Origin: an uncultured Oscillospiraceae bacterium | Lineage (GTDB): Bacteria > Bacillota > Clostridia > Oscillospirales > Ruminococcaceae | DNA: 32,108 bases | Direction of reading: 5' to 3' | Assembly: GCA_900539195.1 (NCBI GenBank) | Contig: UQBC01000030.1 | Span: forward strand, 1-32,108 | Part shown: in pieces, positions 1-7,549 of the stretch | Numbering within the stretch: position 1 is the stretch's first letter | How the letters are laid out: every line of letters starts with the position of its first letter | Translations under genes and position numbers: made by a program | The notes under the pieces: generated by a model | Told to the model about the DNA's origin: nothing | Database searches by the model: none | The model's input: the letters and a program-made list of their open reading frames with translations, nothing else

Positions 1-68
1 CGCTCCTCGGTCCTTCCGGCTGCGGTAAATCCACACTTCTTCGTATAGTATCGGAAAGGAGTGCTTAG
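1..68 (+). repeat. 55-bp exact duplicate of the ABC ATPase Walker A region at the window edge
   Basis: Bases 1-55 are identical to bases 201-255, which encode the Walker A (P-loop) region of the ATPase gene that starts at 71. In the same frame the fragment reads LLGPSGCGKSTLLRIVSE and then stops at 66-68, directly in front of the ATPase start codon and overlapping its ribosome binding site. It is not a usable gene. The repeat is exactly 55 bp and begins at base 1, which suggests a k-mer overlap at a contig end rather than biology. A true short duplication cannot be excluded. Confidence 0.9.
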
Positions 69-70
69 AA

Positions 71-853
71 ATGAGTGAAAAGGTAAACGCACCGGAGATC
101 TCGGTAAAGAACGTCAGCATGGTGTTCTCCGACAGCAAAGGCAACCCGGTACAGGCACTTAAGAACGTAAGTATTGATATTCAGAAAGGTGAATTCATAT
201 CGCTCCTCGGTCCTTCCGGCTGCGGTAAATCCACACTTCTTCGTATAGTATCGGATCTGCTGACCCCCACCTCAGGCGAGGTTACGGTCTGCGGCAAGAC
301 GCCGAGAGAAACAAGACTTGAGCAGAAGTTCGGTATCGTGTTCCAGAACCCCGTGCTTCTCGACTGGAGAACAGTAAGAAAGAACATAAGACTTCCGCTT
401 GAGATGATGAAGGTTCCGAAAGAGGAACAGGCGAGCCGTATCGAACAGGTACTGGAGCTTGTCGGACTCAAGGAATTCGGAAACAGCTACCCCGGACAGC
501 TTTCGGGCGGTATGCAGCAGAGAGTAGGCATAGCAAGAGCACTTGCGATACAGCCCGATATACTGCTGATGGACGAACCGTTCTCGGCGCTTGACGAGTT
601 CACAAGAGAAAAGCTCAACGATGATGTACTTTCAATATGGAGAAAGACAAACAAGACGGTGCTTTTCGTAACACACAACATATCCGAGTCGGTATATATG
701 TCCGACAGGATCTGCGTTTTATCACCGCATCCCGGCAGACTTTCGGCAATAGTTGATGTAAATCTTCCCAGACCGAGAGTTCCGGATATGAGAGGTACTC
801 CCGAATTTGCCGCTCTTGTTGAGAAGGTAAGAAACAGCTTCGAGGGTATATAA
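71..853 (+). CDS. ABC transporter ATP-binding protein (SsuB/TauB/ThiZ type), putative pyrimidine importer
   Basis: This is the cytoplasmic ATPase of an importer, 260 residues long as usual for the nitrate/sulfonate/HMP-precursor subfamily. Visible motifs are Walker A GPSGCGKST (about 48-56), a Q-loop near FQNP (about 93), the signature LSGGMQQR (about 145), Walker B ILLMDEP followed by the D-loop SALDE, and the switch histidine in VTHN. The start at 71 has an AAAGGAG site at 55-61. It is followed 21 bp later by the first permease gene, and the binding protein comes fourth. The downstream uracil-catabolic enzymes suggest that the cargo is a pyrimidine base or a related ring compound. The family also carries sulfonates and thiamine precursors, so the substrate is inferred only from context. 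Confidence 0.93.
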   Translation: MSEKVNAPEISVKNVSMVFSDSKGNPVQALKNVSIDIQKGEFISLLGPSGCGKSTLLRIVSDLLTPTSGEVTVCGKTPRETRLEQKFGIVFQNPVLLDWRTVRKNIRLPLEMMKVPKEEQASRIEQVLELVGLKEFGNSYPGQLSGGMQQRVGIARALAIQPDILLMDEPFSALDEFTREKLNDDVLSIWRKTNKTVLFVTHNISESVYMSDRICVLSPHPGRLSAIVDVNLPRPRVPDMRGTPEFAALVEKVRNSFEGI

Positions 854-874
854 AGCCGAAAGGAGCGTTAAGAA

Positions 875-1696
875 ATGATAAAAAGGATAACTTCCTCCAA
901 AGGCATAGTAACTGCCGTATGGGTGCTGGGTCTTGTAGTAATATGGGAGATATGCGCATTCATAGTAGGAGCGACACAGCGTACACCCGTAAACGTTCTT
1001 CCGCATCTGTACCAGATAATCGGCTCGTTCTTTGACACAAAGTCGATAACCGGTTCTGGCGATACGATAGCAACACTGGTTTTCTCCAGTGCCGCAGAAA
1101 CGCTTTCAAGAGCGCTTATCGGTTTTATAATCGGTATGGTGCTGGGCTACCTACTGGCTTTGCTGATGCACCTGTCGCACATAGTCGAAAAGATAGCGTT
1201 CCCGTATCTTATGATAATCCAGATGATACCTATTCTCGGTATGGCGCCTATCGTACTTTCGATAACGGGCGATATATCAAGCGCACGAATCATAATCGCC
1301 GCAATACTCACATTCTACCCCGTTTCGACAAATACGCTGGCAGGCTTCAAGTCGGTCGGACGTGAAAGACACGAGCTGATGAGATCCTACGGTGCAAGCA
1401 AGTTCCAGCTTTACACAAAGATGCTTATCCCGTCGGCAATGTCCTACTTCTTCACGGGTCTTAAGATCTCGGCGCCTATGGCGATAACAGCATCTATCCT
1501 TGTAGATACGCTTCAGGGCGGCAACGGTCTTGGCTGTATGCTCTCCCAGTCGCTGAAAGGTTCGATGACAAGATTCGTATTCTGGGATATAGTAATATTC
1601 AGCGCCGTTATAGGCGTGCTCAGCTTCTATCTTATGGGTGTTATCGAAAGAGCGATAACACCGGCGAAAAGAAAGGCAAAGAAAAAAGCACAGTAA
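875..1696 (+). CDS. ABC transporter permease (BPD_transp_1), first of two
   Basis: This 273-residue integral membrane protein has about six hydrophobic segments, the first at residues 12-33. The EAA-loop that docks the ATPase is visible as GFKSVGRERHELMRSYGAS followed by KMLIPSAM (about 153-190). It forms the channel with the second permease encoded at 1715. The ribosome site GAAAGGAG precedes ATG 875 with normal spacing. The C-terminus is lysine-rich (KRKAKKKAQ) and cytoplasmic. The family serves SsuC/TauC/ThiX-type importers. Having two different permease genes in one operon implies a heterodimeric channel rather than the homodimer usual for Ssu and Tau systems. Confidence 0.92.
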   Translation: MIKRITSSKGIVTAVWVLGLVVIWEICAFIVGATQRTPVNVLPHLYQIIGSFFDTKSITGSGDTIATLVFSSAAETLSRALIGFIIGMVLGYLLALLMHLSHIVEKIAFPYLMIIQMIPILGMAPIVLSITGDISSARIIIAAILTFYPVSTNTLAGFKSVGRERHELMRSYGASKFQLYTKMLIPSAMSYFFTGLKISAPMAITASILVDTLQGGNGLGCMLSQSLKGSMTRFVFWDIVIFSAVIGVLSFYLMGVIERAITPAKRKAKKKAQ

Positions 1697-1714
1697 GGAA
1701 AGGACTGATCGCAC

Positions 1715-2518
1715 TTGAAAGGCAAGGCAATCAAAAACATAATAACAACAGTCGGTCTGCCCGTACTGTTCGGAGCATTGATATTCACACTGTGGCAGAC
1801 AAAGGTTCTGCACGCACTGTTCAAAACGGATGAGATAATCCTTCCGCTCCCGACAAGAATAGGCTCAATCATAGGCGATAACTTCACAAATATGCTACCG
1901 CAGATAGCGTCAACTCTTATAGTGGCGCTCGGAGGACTTGTACTCGGCTCGATACTCGGCTACTTCATCGGCGTTGCCGGTGCGGTATTCAAGAAGTGGG
2001 GCATGGGCGGTCTGACCATAGTATCCGCATTCAACGCAATCCCGCTTGTAGCGCTCGCTCCAGTTATCAACAACTGGACAAGGGATCTGTCGAGCGTGGT
2101 AGATATAAGAAGTACGGTAGCTAAGATAATCACCGTTACGATATTCTGCACAGCTTCAATGAGCGTAAACGCATACAGAGGTCTGACGGAGGTAAAACCG
2201 TTCTCGGAGGATCTGTTCGCATCATACGGTTCAGGCAAGCTGAAAATGTTCTTCAAGCTGAGGCTCCCGAACTCACTACCCTATGTATTCACGGCTTTAA
2301 GAGTAAGCGTTCCGTCCTGTATAATCGGTGCAGTAGTAAGCGAATACTTCGCAGAGCAGGTAATAGGTGTCGGCAGGCAGATAAGAGAGAACATAGTCAA
2401 GGGTCAGTTCCCGACAGCGTGGGCATATATAACGATAGCCTGCGTAATGGGCATACTGATGTACATTATACTCCTCACAGTTGAGGCAATCGTGCTGAAA
2501 AACCGCCGTGCAAGATAA
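1715..2518 (+). CDS. ABC transporter permease (BPD_transp_1), second of two, TTG start
   Basis: This is the 267-residue partner of the permease encoded just upstream. It has about six membrane segments and an EAA-like loop at AYRGLTEVKPFSEDLFASYG and the following RLPNSLP (about 150-190). The start codon appears to be TTG at 1715, with an AAGGAAAGG site at 1695-1703 and no better ATG nearby. The reading frame begins 18 bp after the preceding stop. Sequence divergence from the first permease suggests an obligate heterodimer. The stop codon lies in the loop of a stem (2500-2526) that may set the expression ratio with the binding-protein gene that follows. Confidence 0.9.
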   Translation: MKGKAIKNIITTVGLPVLFGALIFTLWQTKVLHALFKTDEIILPLPTRIGSIIGDNFTNMLPQIASTLIVALGGLVLGSILGYFIGVAGAVFKKWGMGGLTIVSAFNAIPLVALAPVINNWTRDLSSVVDIRSTVAKIITVTIFCTASMSVNAYRGLTEVKPFSEDLFASYGSGKLKMFFKLRLPNSLPYVFTALRVSVPSCIIGAVVSEYFAEQVIGVGRQIRENIVKGQFPTAWAYITIACVMGILMYIILLTVEAIVLKNRRAR

Positions 2519-2526
2519 GGCGGTTT
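2500..2526 (+). promoter_or_regulatory. intra-operon hairpin around the permease stop codon
   Basis: AAACCGCC (2500-2507) pairs with GGCGGTTT (2519-2526), and the stop codon TAA is in the 11-nt loop. No run of T follows, so a strong terminator is unlikely. Such stems between permease and binding-protein genes often protect or segment the mRNA so that the binding protein is made in excess. That role is inferred. Confidence 0.6.
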
Positions 2527-2573
2527 CAGATAAACTAAAACCTATTTTAAAAGACGAGAAAGGATGAAACATT

Positions 2574-3722
2574 ATGAAAAACAAAAGAGTGTTAGCAGCA
2601 TTACTCGCAGCAAGCTGCCTTGCAACATCATTCACCGCTTGTTCCGGTGACACCTCATCGAGCAGCACAGCAGGAAGCTCAGCCGCATCGGCAGACGCTT
2701 CTTCAAGCGCCGCAGAGGGTTCTTCGGAAAGCACAGGTCTTATGAGCGATGAAGAGATCATCAAGAAGGCTTCGAGCGAAAACAAGGTCGGCAACTGGGG
2801 TCTCGGCAACGAGTACGAAATTCAGGCTCTGCTTTCAAAGTACGGTCTGCCCACAGATTATATCACAATGGACTTCACAATGGATCAGATAGATAAGGAT
2901 ACTATCACACTGGCATCGGCAATGACATATAACGAGCTTGGTCTTATCAAGAACAACTATGACGGCGGTTATAACTACGGCGATGAGATCGGTGTCATCG
3001 ATATGAACGATGAGGGCGTTGCAATGCTTGAGGATAACATCTTCTGCACAAAGGAATTCGCAAAGAGCAACCCCAATACAGTAAAGGCTTTCGTTGCCGC
3101 ATCGCTCAAGGGCTGGGCTTATGCCGCAGAGCATCCCGATGAGGCGGCTGAAATAGTATTCAAATACGGTTCGTCGGTTTCTACAGACCACCAGAAGTAT
3201 ATGGCTTCAGAGGTTGCAAAGCTTGTAACGACCGATACAAAGGGCAATGCGGTTCCTGCAGACAAAATCGGTAATATGGACGAAGACGCTATGCAGCAGA
3301 CACTTGACCTTGCTAAGCAGTACATCAAGCTTGATGATGCTACAGCGGCAGACAAGCTCAGTAAGCTGACACTTGACGACATCCGTTCAAAGGATTATAC
3401 GACATATGACGGCGGCGCAGTTGAAAAGTCAGACGTAAAGATCCAGCTCAAGTGGCTTCCTCACTCACAGTTCATGGGCTACTATGTAGCACTCGACAAG
3501 GGCTACTACAAGGATAACGGCCTTAACGTAGAGGTCGTAAGCGGCGGCGGTGACGTTTCCGAAACAGTTGCAGTAAGCAACGGTACCGTTGACTTCGGTG
3601 TAACGTGGGTTTCTAACCTTATCAATGCCAACGCAGGCGGTATGGAGCTTCTCGAAGTAGCTCAGGTATATCAGAGATCAGGTCTTGTACTTTGCTACAA
3701 GAAGAGCCAGTTCACAAAGTAA
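2574..3722 (+). CDS. NMT1/ThiY-like substrate-binding lipoprotein, apparently circularly permuted
   Basis: This is the extracellular receptor of the importer, 382 residues. Residues 1-23 form a lipoprotein signal (hydrophobic core, then TAC with Cys23 as lipidation site), followed by a Ser/Ala-rich linker to about 55. The order of the rest is unusual. Residues 71-275 begin with KVGNWGLGNEYEI and include ASAMTYNELG, a region that normally follows the first hinge in NMT1/THI5-like proteins. Residues 286-375 contain IQLKWLPHSQFMGYYVALDK and VDFGVTWVSNLI, which normally begin the mature protein. The ORF stops right after the first-lobe hinge strand. The frame is open and codon use looks normal throughout. 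The cargo is inferred to be a pyrimidine from the operon. The ribosome site is GAAAGGA at 2560-2566. Confidence 0.88.
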   Translation: MKNKRVLAALLAASCLATSFTACSGDTSSSSTAGSSAASADASSSAAEGSSESTGLMSDEEIIKKASSENKVGNWGLGNEYEIQALLSKYGLPTDYITMDFTMDQIDKDTITLASAMTYNELGLIKNNYDGGYNYGDEIGVIDMNDEGVAMLEDNIFCTKEFAKSNPNTVKAFVAASLKGWAYAAEHPDEAAEIVFKYGSSVSTDHQKYMASEVAKLVTTDTKGNAVPADKIGNMDEDAMQQTLDLAKQYIKLDDATAADKLSKLTLDDIRSKDYTTYDGGAVEKSDVKIQLKWLPHSQFMGYYVALDKGYYKDNGLNVEVVSGGGDVSETVAVSNGTVDFGVTWVSNLINANAGGMELLEVAQVYQRSGLVLCYKKSQFTK

Positions 3723-3761
3723 TCGGTCAATACCCGATACAACAAGCGAGAGGTGTTTGAT

Positions 3762-4355
3762 ATGGTTCTTGAAACGCAACCGAGAAACGAAGATAAACGC
3801 AGTAAGAAAATAGTATTTGTTTCAAGCTGTCTGTTAAATACAAACAATAAGGTTCAGGGTCTTGCCCGTTACGGCGGAATGTGTAAGGAAGTATTCGACG
3901 AGCTTAACAAGTACGGACTCGGAATAAATCAGATGCCTTGCCCGGAAACCCTTTATCTTGGCATACAGAGATGGTGGGCAACTAAAAACCTCTATGACAA
4001 TGTAGGCTTCAGAGCCCACTGCCGTATGCTGGCAAAACAAACAGTCGATTATATGGTTTGTTACGAGCAGGTAGGATACGAAACCGTAGCGGTTTTATCC
4101 TGCGACGGCTCTCCCACCTGCGGAGTAACAATAACGAGCTTTGATCCCCGCTGGGGCGGATGTCCTGCGGATCTCGTTTACAACGACGCCATTGTAAACG
4201 GTCAGGGCGTGTTCATAGACGAGCTGAAAGCAGAGATAAAGGAACGAGGCGTAAAAGAACCTCCGTTCTACGGTCTGTCGCTGGACGATGAAAGCGCAGA
4301 TATGGACAAGATTCTGAGCGACTACAGGCAGTTCATAAGAAAGGTCTGTGAATAG
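3762..4355 (+). CDS. TudS-related (DUF523-like) putative desulfidase, long form
   Basis: This 197-residue cytoplasmic protein shares the DUF523/TudS pattern of three separated cysteines: SSCLL (Cys23), MPCPE (Cys60, Glu62) and DGSPTCG (Cys120). Characterised TudS enzymes use three such cysteines to hold a [4Fe-4S] cluster that removes sulfur from thiouracil or thiouridine monophosphate. I infer a related reaction here. It differs from classical DUF523 by a Trp-rich insert (QRWWATKN) after the CPE motif and by a longer C-terminal helical part. ATG 3762 is chosen because GAGAGG at 3748-3752 sits eight or nine bases upstream; an in-frame GTG at 3753 overlaps that site. It lies directly before a short-form DUF523 gene. 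Confidence 0.8.
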   Translation: MVLETQPRNEDKRSKKIVFVSSCLLNTNNKVQGLARYGGMCKEVFDELNKYGLGINQMPCPETLYLGIQRWWATKNLYDNVGFRAHCRMLAKQTVDYMVCYEQVGYETVAVLSCDGSPTCGVTITSFDPRWGGCPADLVYNDAIVNGQGVFIDELKAEIKERGVKEPPFYGLSLDDESADMDKILSDYRQFIRKVCE

Positions 4356-4381
4356 ACCGGGCGACAGGAAAGGCGGTATAT

Positions 4382-4840
4382 ATGAGCGAAAAGAAAATAC
4401 TTGTAAGCGGTTGCCTTTTCGGCTGGCATTGCCGCTATGATGACGGCGATACGCCGTGTCTGCACCCACAGTTCCTTAAATGGAAAGAAGAGGACAGACT
4501 GATACCGGTATGTCCCGAAGTGTTCGGCGGTCTTCCGACCCCACGTCCCGATTGTCAGCGTACAGGCGATAAGGTGATGAGCTGCGTAGGCGGCGACTGC
4601 ACCGAGCAGTACACAAAAGGCGCAAACGAGGCATTAAGACTTGCAAAGGAAAACGATGTTGCACTTTGCATAATGAAAGAAGACAGCCCCTCCTGCGGAA
4701 GTACCCACATATATGACGGCACCTTCACGGATACTATCATCGAGGGACAGGGCCTTGCGGTCGAATATCTCAGAAACGCAGGCTACAAGGTATTCAGTGA
4801 GAATATGATCGAAGAAGTCATAAAGACACTCGCAAAGTAA
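4382..4840 (+). CDS. DUF523 / TudS-type (thiouracil desulfidase-like) protein
   Basis: This 152-residue protein matches the classical DUF523 signature: LVSGCLFGWHCRYD (Cys11), VCPEVFGGLPTPRP (Cys44, Glu46), GGDCT and the SPSCG loop (Cys105) followed by IYDGTF. In studied TudS proteins the three equivalent cysteines bind a [4Fe-4S] cluster with a free iron that accepts the thiouracil sulfur. A job turning 2- or 4-thiouracil into uracil would feed the enzymes encoded downstream. The start has AGGAAAGG at 4366-4373. The gene is 26 bp behind its long-form relative, so the two may form a pair with different substrates. The exact substrate is not shown by the sequence. Confidence 0.85.
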   Translation: MSEKKILVSGCLFGWHCRYDDGDTPCLHPQFLKWKEEDRLIPVCPEVFGGLPTPRPDCQRTGDKVMSCVGGDCTEQYTKGANEALRLAKENDVALCIMKEDSPSCGSTHIYDGTFTDTIIEGQGLAVEYLRNAGYKVFSENMIEEVIKTLAK

Positions 4841-4871
4841 ACACTACAGCAACTTATACAGTAAGCTCAGT

Positions 4872-4968
4872 ATCGCACGAGCAGTTAAATACCGTTCGTG
4901 CGATCGGGAAAGACGTCAGGGCGGACGTATCACGGCATAGCGGTCGTTTCGCTCCGACGTTTTTCCCG
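4872..4968 (+). promoter_or_regulatory. two adjacent strong hairpins in the 175-bp gap before the dehydrogenase gene
   Basis: Stem 1 pairs ATCGCACGA (4872-4880) with TCGTGCGAT (4896-4904). Stem 2 starts at the next base: CGGGAAAGACGTC (4905-4917) pairs with GACGTTTTTCCCG (4956-4968), 13 pairs with one G-U, and encloses a 38-nt GC-rich arm. The T-run is inside the stem and not after it, so this is not a standard terminator. It is the longest gap inside the operon. It could be an mRNA-processing or attenuation element, or an inserted palindromic repeat. Confidence 0.65.
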
Positions 4969-5015
4969 ATAAAAATACAAACTTTATCAAGAGCAGAAGG
5001 AAAGAGGGTATAACA

Positions 5016-6155
5016 GTGATATTCAGATCACCACCAACGATTATTTACGGCAAGGGTACAGTTACCTCAGTCGGAGAGCAGGCGGCTCGCTTCGGAAAAA
5101 AGGCGATGCTTGTCTGCGGAAAAGGCTCGCTGAGAAAAAGCGGCGTGCTTGATATTATAGTATCGAGCCTCGAAAAAGCAGGCGTTTCCTGTGCGGTATA
5201 TGACCGTGTAGGCTCAGACCCGACAACATCGGACGTTGACGAGGGTGCGGCTTTTGCAAAGGAAAACGGCTGTGATGTAATAGTAGCGGCAGGCGGAGGA
5301 AGTCCTCTTGATGCGGCAAAGGGAATCGGAATGCTGCTCACAAACGGCGGCAAGGTGACCGATTATGAAAAGACCGCTCCCGAAAAGGAGTCGCTCCCCA
5401 TTATCGCAATACCGACCACAGCCGGCACAGGCAGTGAAGCGACAAGATACTCGGTTATAACAGATACCGACAGAAATATAAAGATGCTGTTATCGACCGA
5501 CGGTATCATTCCGAAGGTAGCGATCCTTGACTTTGCGATAACAAAATCATTGCCGTCATTTATGACAGCGGCAACCGGAATGGACGCTCTGACGCACGCA
5601 ATAGAGAGCTACATAAACGTCAACGCATCTCCTATGACTAAGATGTATTCGCTTGAAGCGATAAGGCTGATTTCAAAGAGCTTAATCCCGGCTGTCCTTG
5701 ACGGCAGGAACGAGCAGGCAAGAGAGGATATGCTCCTTGCCGCCTTATATGCCGGAATCGCAATATGCAGTGCGCCGACAGCGCTTGTTCACTCAATGTC
5801 AAGACCGCTCGGAGCGTGGTTCCATATTCCGCACGGCCTCGCAAACGCAATGCTTCTAAGCACGGTTATGGAATATAACCGCCCGTCCTGCCCCGAAAAG
5901 TTCCGTGACATCGCAATAGCGATGGGCGAGAATGTCGAGGGCTTATCGGTAAGAGAGGCAAGTATAGCAGCAGTTGAAGCTATCGCCGCAATAGCGGACG
6001 AAACGGGACTTCCGAAGCTGCTTTCTTCACAGGGAGTTACAGAGGACAAGATACCGACTCTTGCAAAGGACGCATTCGCCGCAGGAAGTACGGCTAACAA
6101 CCCCAGAGTTCCCACAGTAGAAGAAATCGAAACGATATATAAAAGTATTTTCTGA
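5016..6155 (+). CDS. iron-containing alcohol dehydrogenase, putative malonic semialdehyde reductase
   Basis: This 379-residue group III alcohol dehydrogenase has an N-terminal NAD(P)-binding domain with GGGSPLDAAK (about 93-102) and TTAGTGSEAT (about 134-143). The metal site in the helical domain is Asp190, His194, His259 and His273 (MDALTHA, LVHSMSRP, HIPHG). The position that holds a second histidine in FucO-like enzymes (HxxxHP) is Arg263 here, a variant seen in some subfamilies. The start is GTG 5016 with GGAAAGAGGG upstream. Next to a beta-alanine-type aminotransferase and pyrimidine genes, the likely reaction is reduction of malonic semialdehyde to 3-hydroxypropionate, as in the extended reductive pyrimidine pathway (PydE-like). 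Substrate assignment is inference. Confidence 0.87.
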   Translation: MIFRSPPTIIYGKGTVTSVGEQAARFGKKAMLVCGKGSLRKSGVLDIIVSSLEKAGVSCAVYDRVGSDPTTSDVDEGAAFAKENGCDVIVAAGGGSPLDAAKGIGMLLTNGGKVTDYEKTAPEKESLPIIAIPTTAGTGSEATRYSVITDTDRNIKMLLSTDGIIPKVAILDFAITKSLPSFMTAATGMDALTHAIESYINVNASPMTKMYSLEAIRLISKSLIPAVLDGRNEQAREDMLLAALYAGIAICSAPTALVHSMSRPLGAWFHIPHGLANAMLLSTVMEYNRPSCPEKFRDIAIAMGENVEGLSVREASIAAVEAIAAIADETGLPKLLSSQGVTEDKIPTLAKDAFAAGSTANNPRVPTVEEIETIYKSIF

Positions 6156-6176
6156 TAAAAGAAAGGAAGAAACAGT

Positions 6177-7514
6177 ATGAGATACGGATTCAAAAACGCA
6201 GAAGAGGTAAAGGAAACCTCACTTAAGTACAACCTTCATTCGTGGAGCGTTCAGGGTAAGCTGAACCCCGCAGTAGTAGAAAAGGCAGAGGGTATTTATT
6301 ACTACACCGCAGACGGCAAGAAGATGGCTGATATGTCAAGCCAGCTTGTAAACCTGAATGTCGGATACGGCAACAAGGATATTATCGACGCTATCAAGGA
6401 GCAGGCTGAAAAGCTCGCATACATCAGCCCGGCTTACGCTATCGACTGCCGTTCAAAGCTCGCAGAGATGGTCGTAAAGGTAGCTCCGAAGAATATGGGC
6501 AAGGTATTCTTCACCTTAGGCGGCGCAGACGCTAACGAGAATGCAATAAAGATCGCAAAGCTGGTTACAGGCAGATACAAGATATTCTCAAGATACCGTG
6601 CATATCACGGAAGCTCATTCGGCGCAGGTAACCTGACAGGCGAACCCAGAAGATATACTCTTGAACCCGGTATCCCCGGCTTCGTAAAGTTTACAGATCC
6701 TTATCTGTATCACGCTCCGTTCCCCTTTGAGAGCGAAGAACAGGCTACAGAGTATTATCTCGGACAGCTCCGTGACCAGATCATATACGAAAATCCCGAT
6801 GCGGTTGCCGCTATCGTAATGGAATCGGTAACAGGCTCAAACGGTATCATCATTCCGCCCAAAGGCTACTTACAGGGTGTACGCAAGATATGCGACGAGT
6901 TCGGCATTATGATGGTCTGCGATGAGGTAATGGCAGGCTGGGGCAGAACAGGCGAATACTTCGCTTGTGAAAACTGGGGCATCGAGCCTGATATGATAAC
7001 CTTCGCAAAGGGCGTTACCTGCGGATACGCTCCTCTCGGCGGCGTTATCGTAAGCAAGAAGATCGCAGAGTTCTTCGATACGCACAAGCTCGACTGCGGT
7101 CTTACATATTCGGCTCATCCTCTGGGCTGTGCCGCAGGTGTTGCATGCCTTAACTTCTATGAAAAAGAACACATTATGGATAAGGTAAAGGAGCGTGGCA
7201 AGCAGTTAGGCGCACTCCTTGAGGATATAAAGGCAAAGCACAAGAGCGTGGGTGATGTACGTTATATCGGCCTGTTCTCCTGCGTAGAGCTTACAAAGGA
7301 TAAGGCAACACACGAGCCTCTTGTTCCTTTCGGCAAGGATCCTGAGGGCATTATGGGCAAGATAGTCGGAATGTTAAAGGCAAAGGGCTTCAACACATAT
7401 TCACACGAGGCTTGCATATTCGTCTGCCCGCCTCTCATTATCACAGAGGAAGAGCTTGCGGAGAATATGGCAATACTGGACGAAGTTCTGACAGAAGTAG
7501 ACAAGATGGTCTGA
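6177..7514 (+). CDS. class III PLP aminotransferase, putative beta-alanine transaminase (PydD-like)
   Basis: This 445-residue fold-type I enzyme transfers the amino group of an omega-amino acid to a keto acid. The PLP-binding lysine is Lys278 in ITFAKGVTCGYAPLGG. The cofactor-ring aspartate is Asp249 in CDEVMAGWGRTG, and the phosphate-binding part is FFTLGGADANENAIK (about 111-125). The length is normal for the family. It starts 21 bp after the dehydrogenase with AAAGGAAG upstream, and a dihydropyrimidinase gene follows. Beta-alanine, made from uracil by the neighbouring enzymes, is the expected donor, giving malonic semialdehyde for the dehydrogenase encoded upstream. Taurine or GABA are possible alternatives for this family. 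Confidence 0.9.
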   Translation: MRYGFKNAEEVKETSLKYNLHSWSVQGKLNPAVVEKAEGIYYYTADGKKMADMSSQLVNLNVGYGNKDIIDAIKEQAEKLAYISPAYAIDCRSKLAEMVVKVAPKNMGKVFFTLGGADANENAIKIAKLVTGRYKIFSRYRAYHGSSFGAGNLTGEPRRYTLEPGIPGFVKFTDPYLYHAPFPFESEEQATEYYLGQLRDQIIYENPDAVAAIVMESVTGSNGIIIPPKGYLQGVRKICDEFGIMMVCDEVMAGWGRTGEYFACENWGIEPDMITFAKGVTCGYAPLGGVIVSKKIAEFFDTHKLDCGLTYSAHPLGCAAGVACLNFYEKEHIMDKVKERGKQLGALLEDIKAKHKSVGDVRYIGLFSCVELTKDKATHEPLVPFGKDPEGIMGKIVGMLKAKGFNTYSHEACIFVCPPLIITEEELAENMAILDEVLTEVDKMV

Positions 7515-7549
7515 TAAGCAACAGTTATTACGGGAAAGGACGGTAAGTT

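Noticed and set aside
1627..1887. Antisense frames of 60-200 codons opposite most of the long genes
   Set aside because: They are opposite well-supported genes, have no consistent ribosome sites, and their translations are cysteine- or arginine-rich shadows.
3762..4840. The DUF523 pair as the missing beta-ureidopropionase
   Set aside because: The conserved residues are three cluster-type cysteines matching TudS, with no sign of the metal-hydrolase or nitrilase motifs expected for that step.
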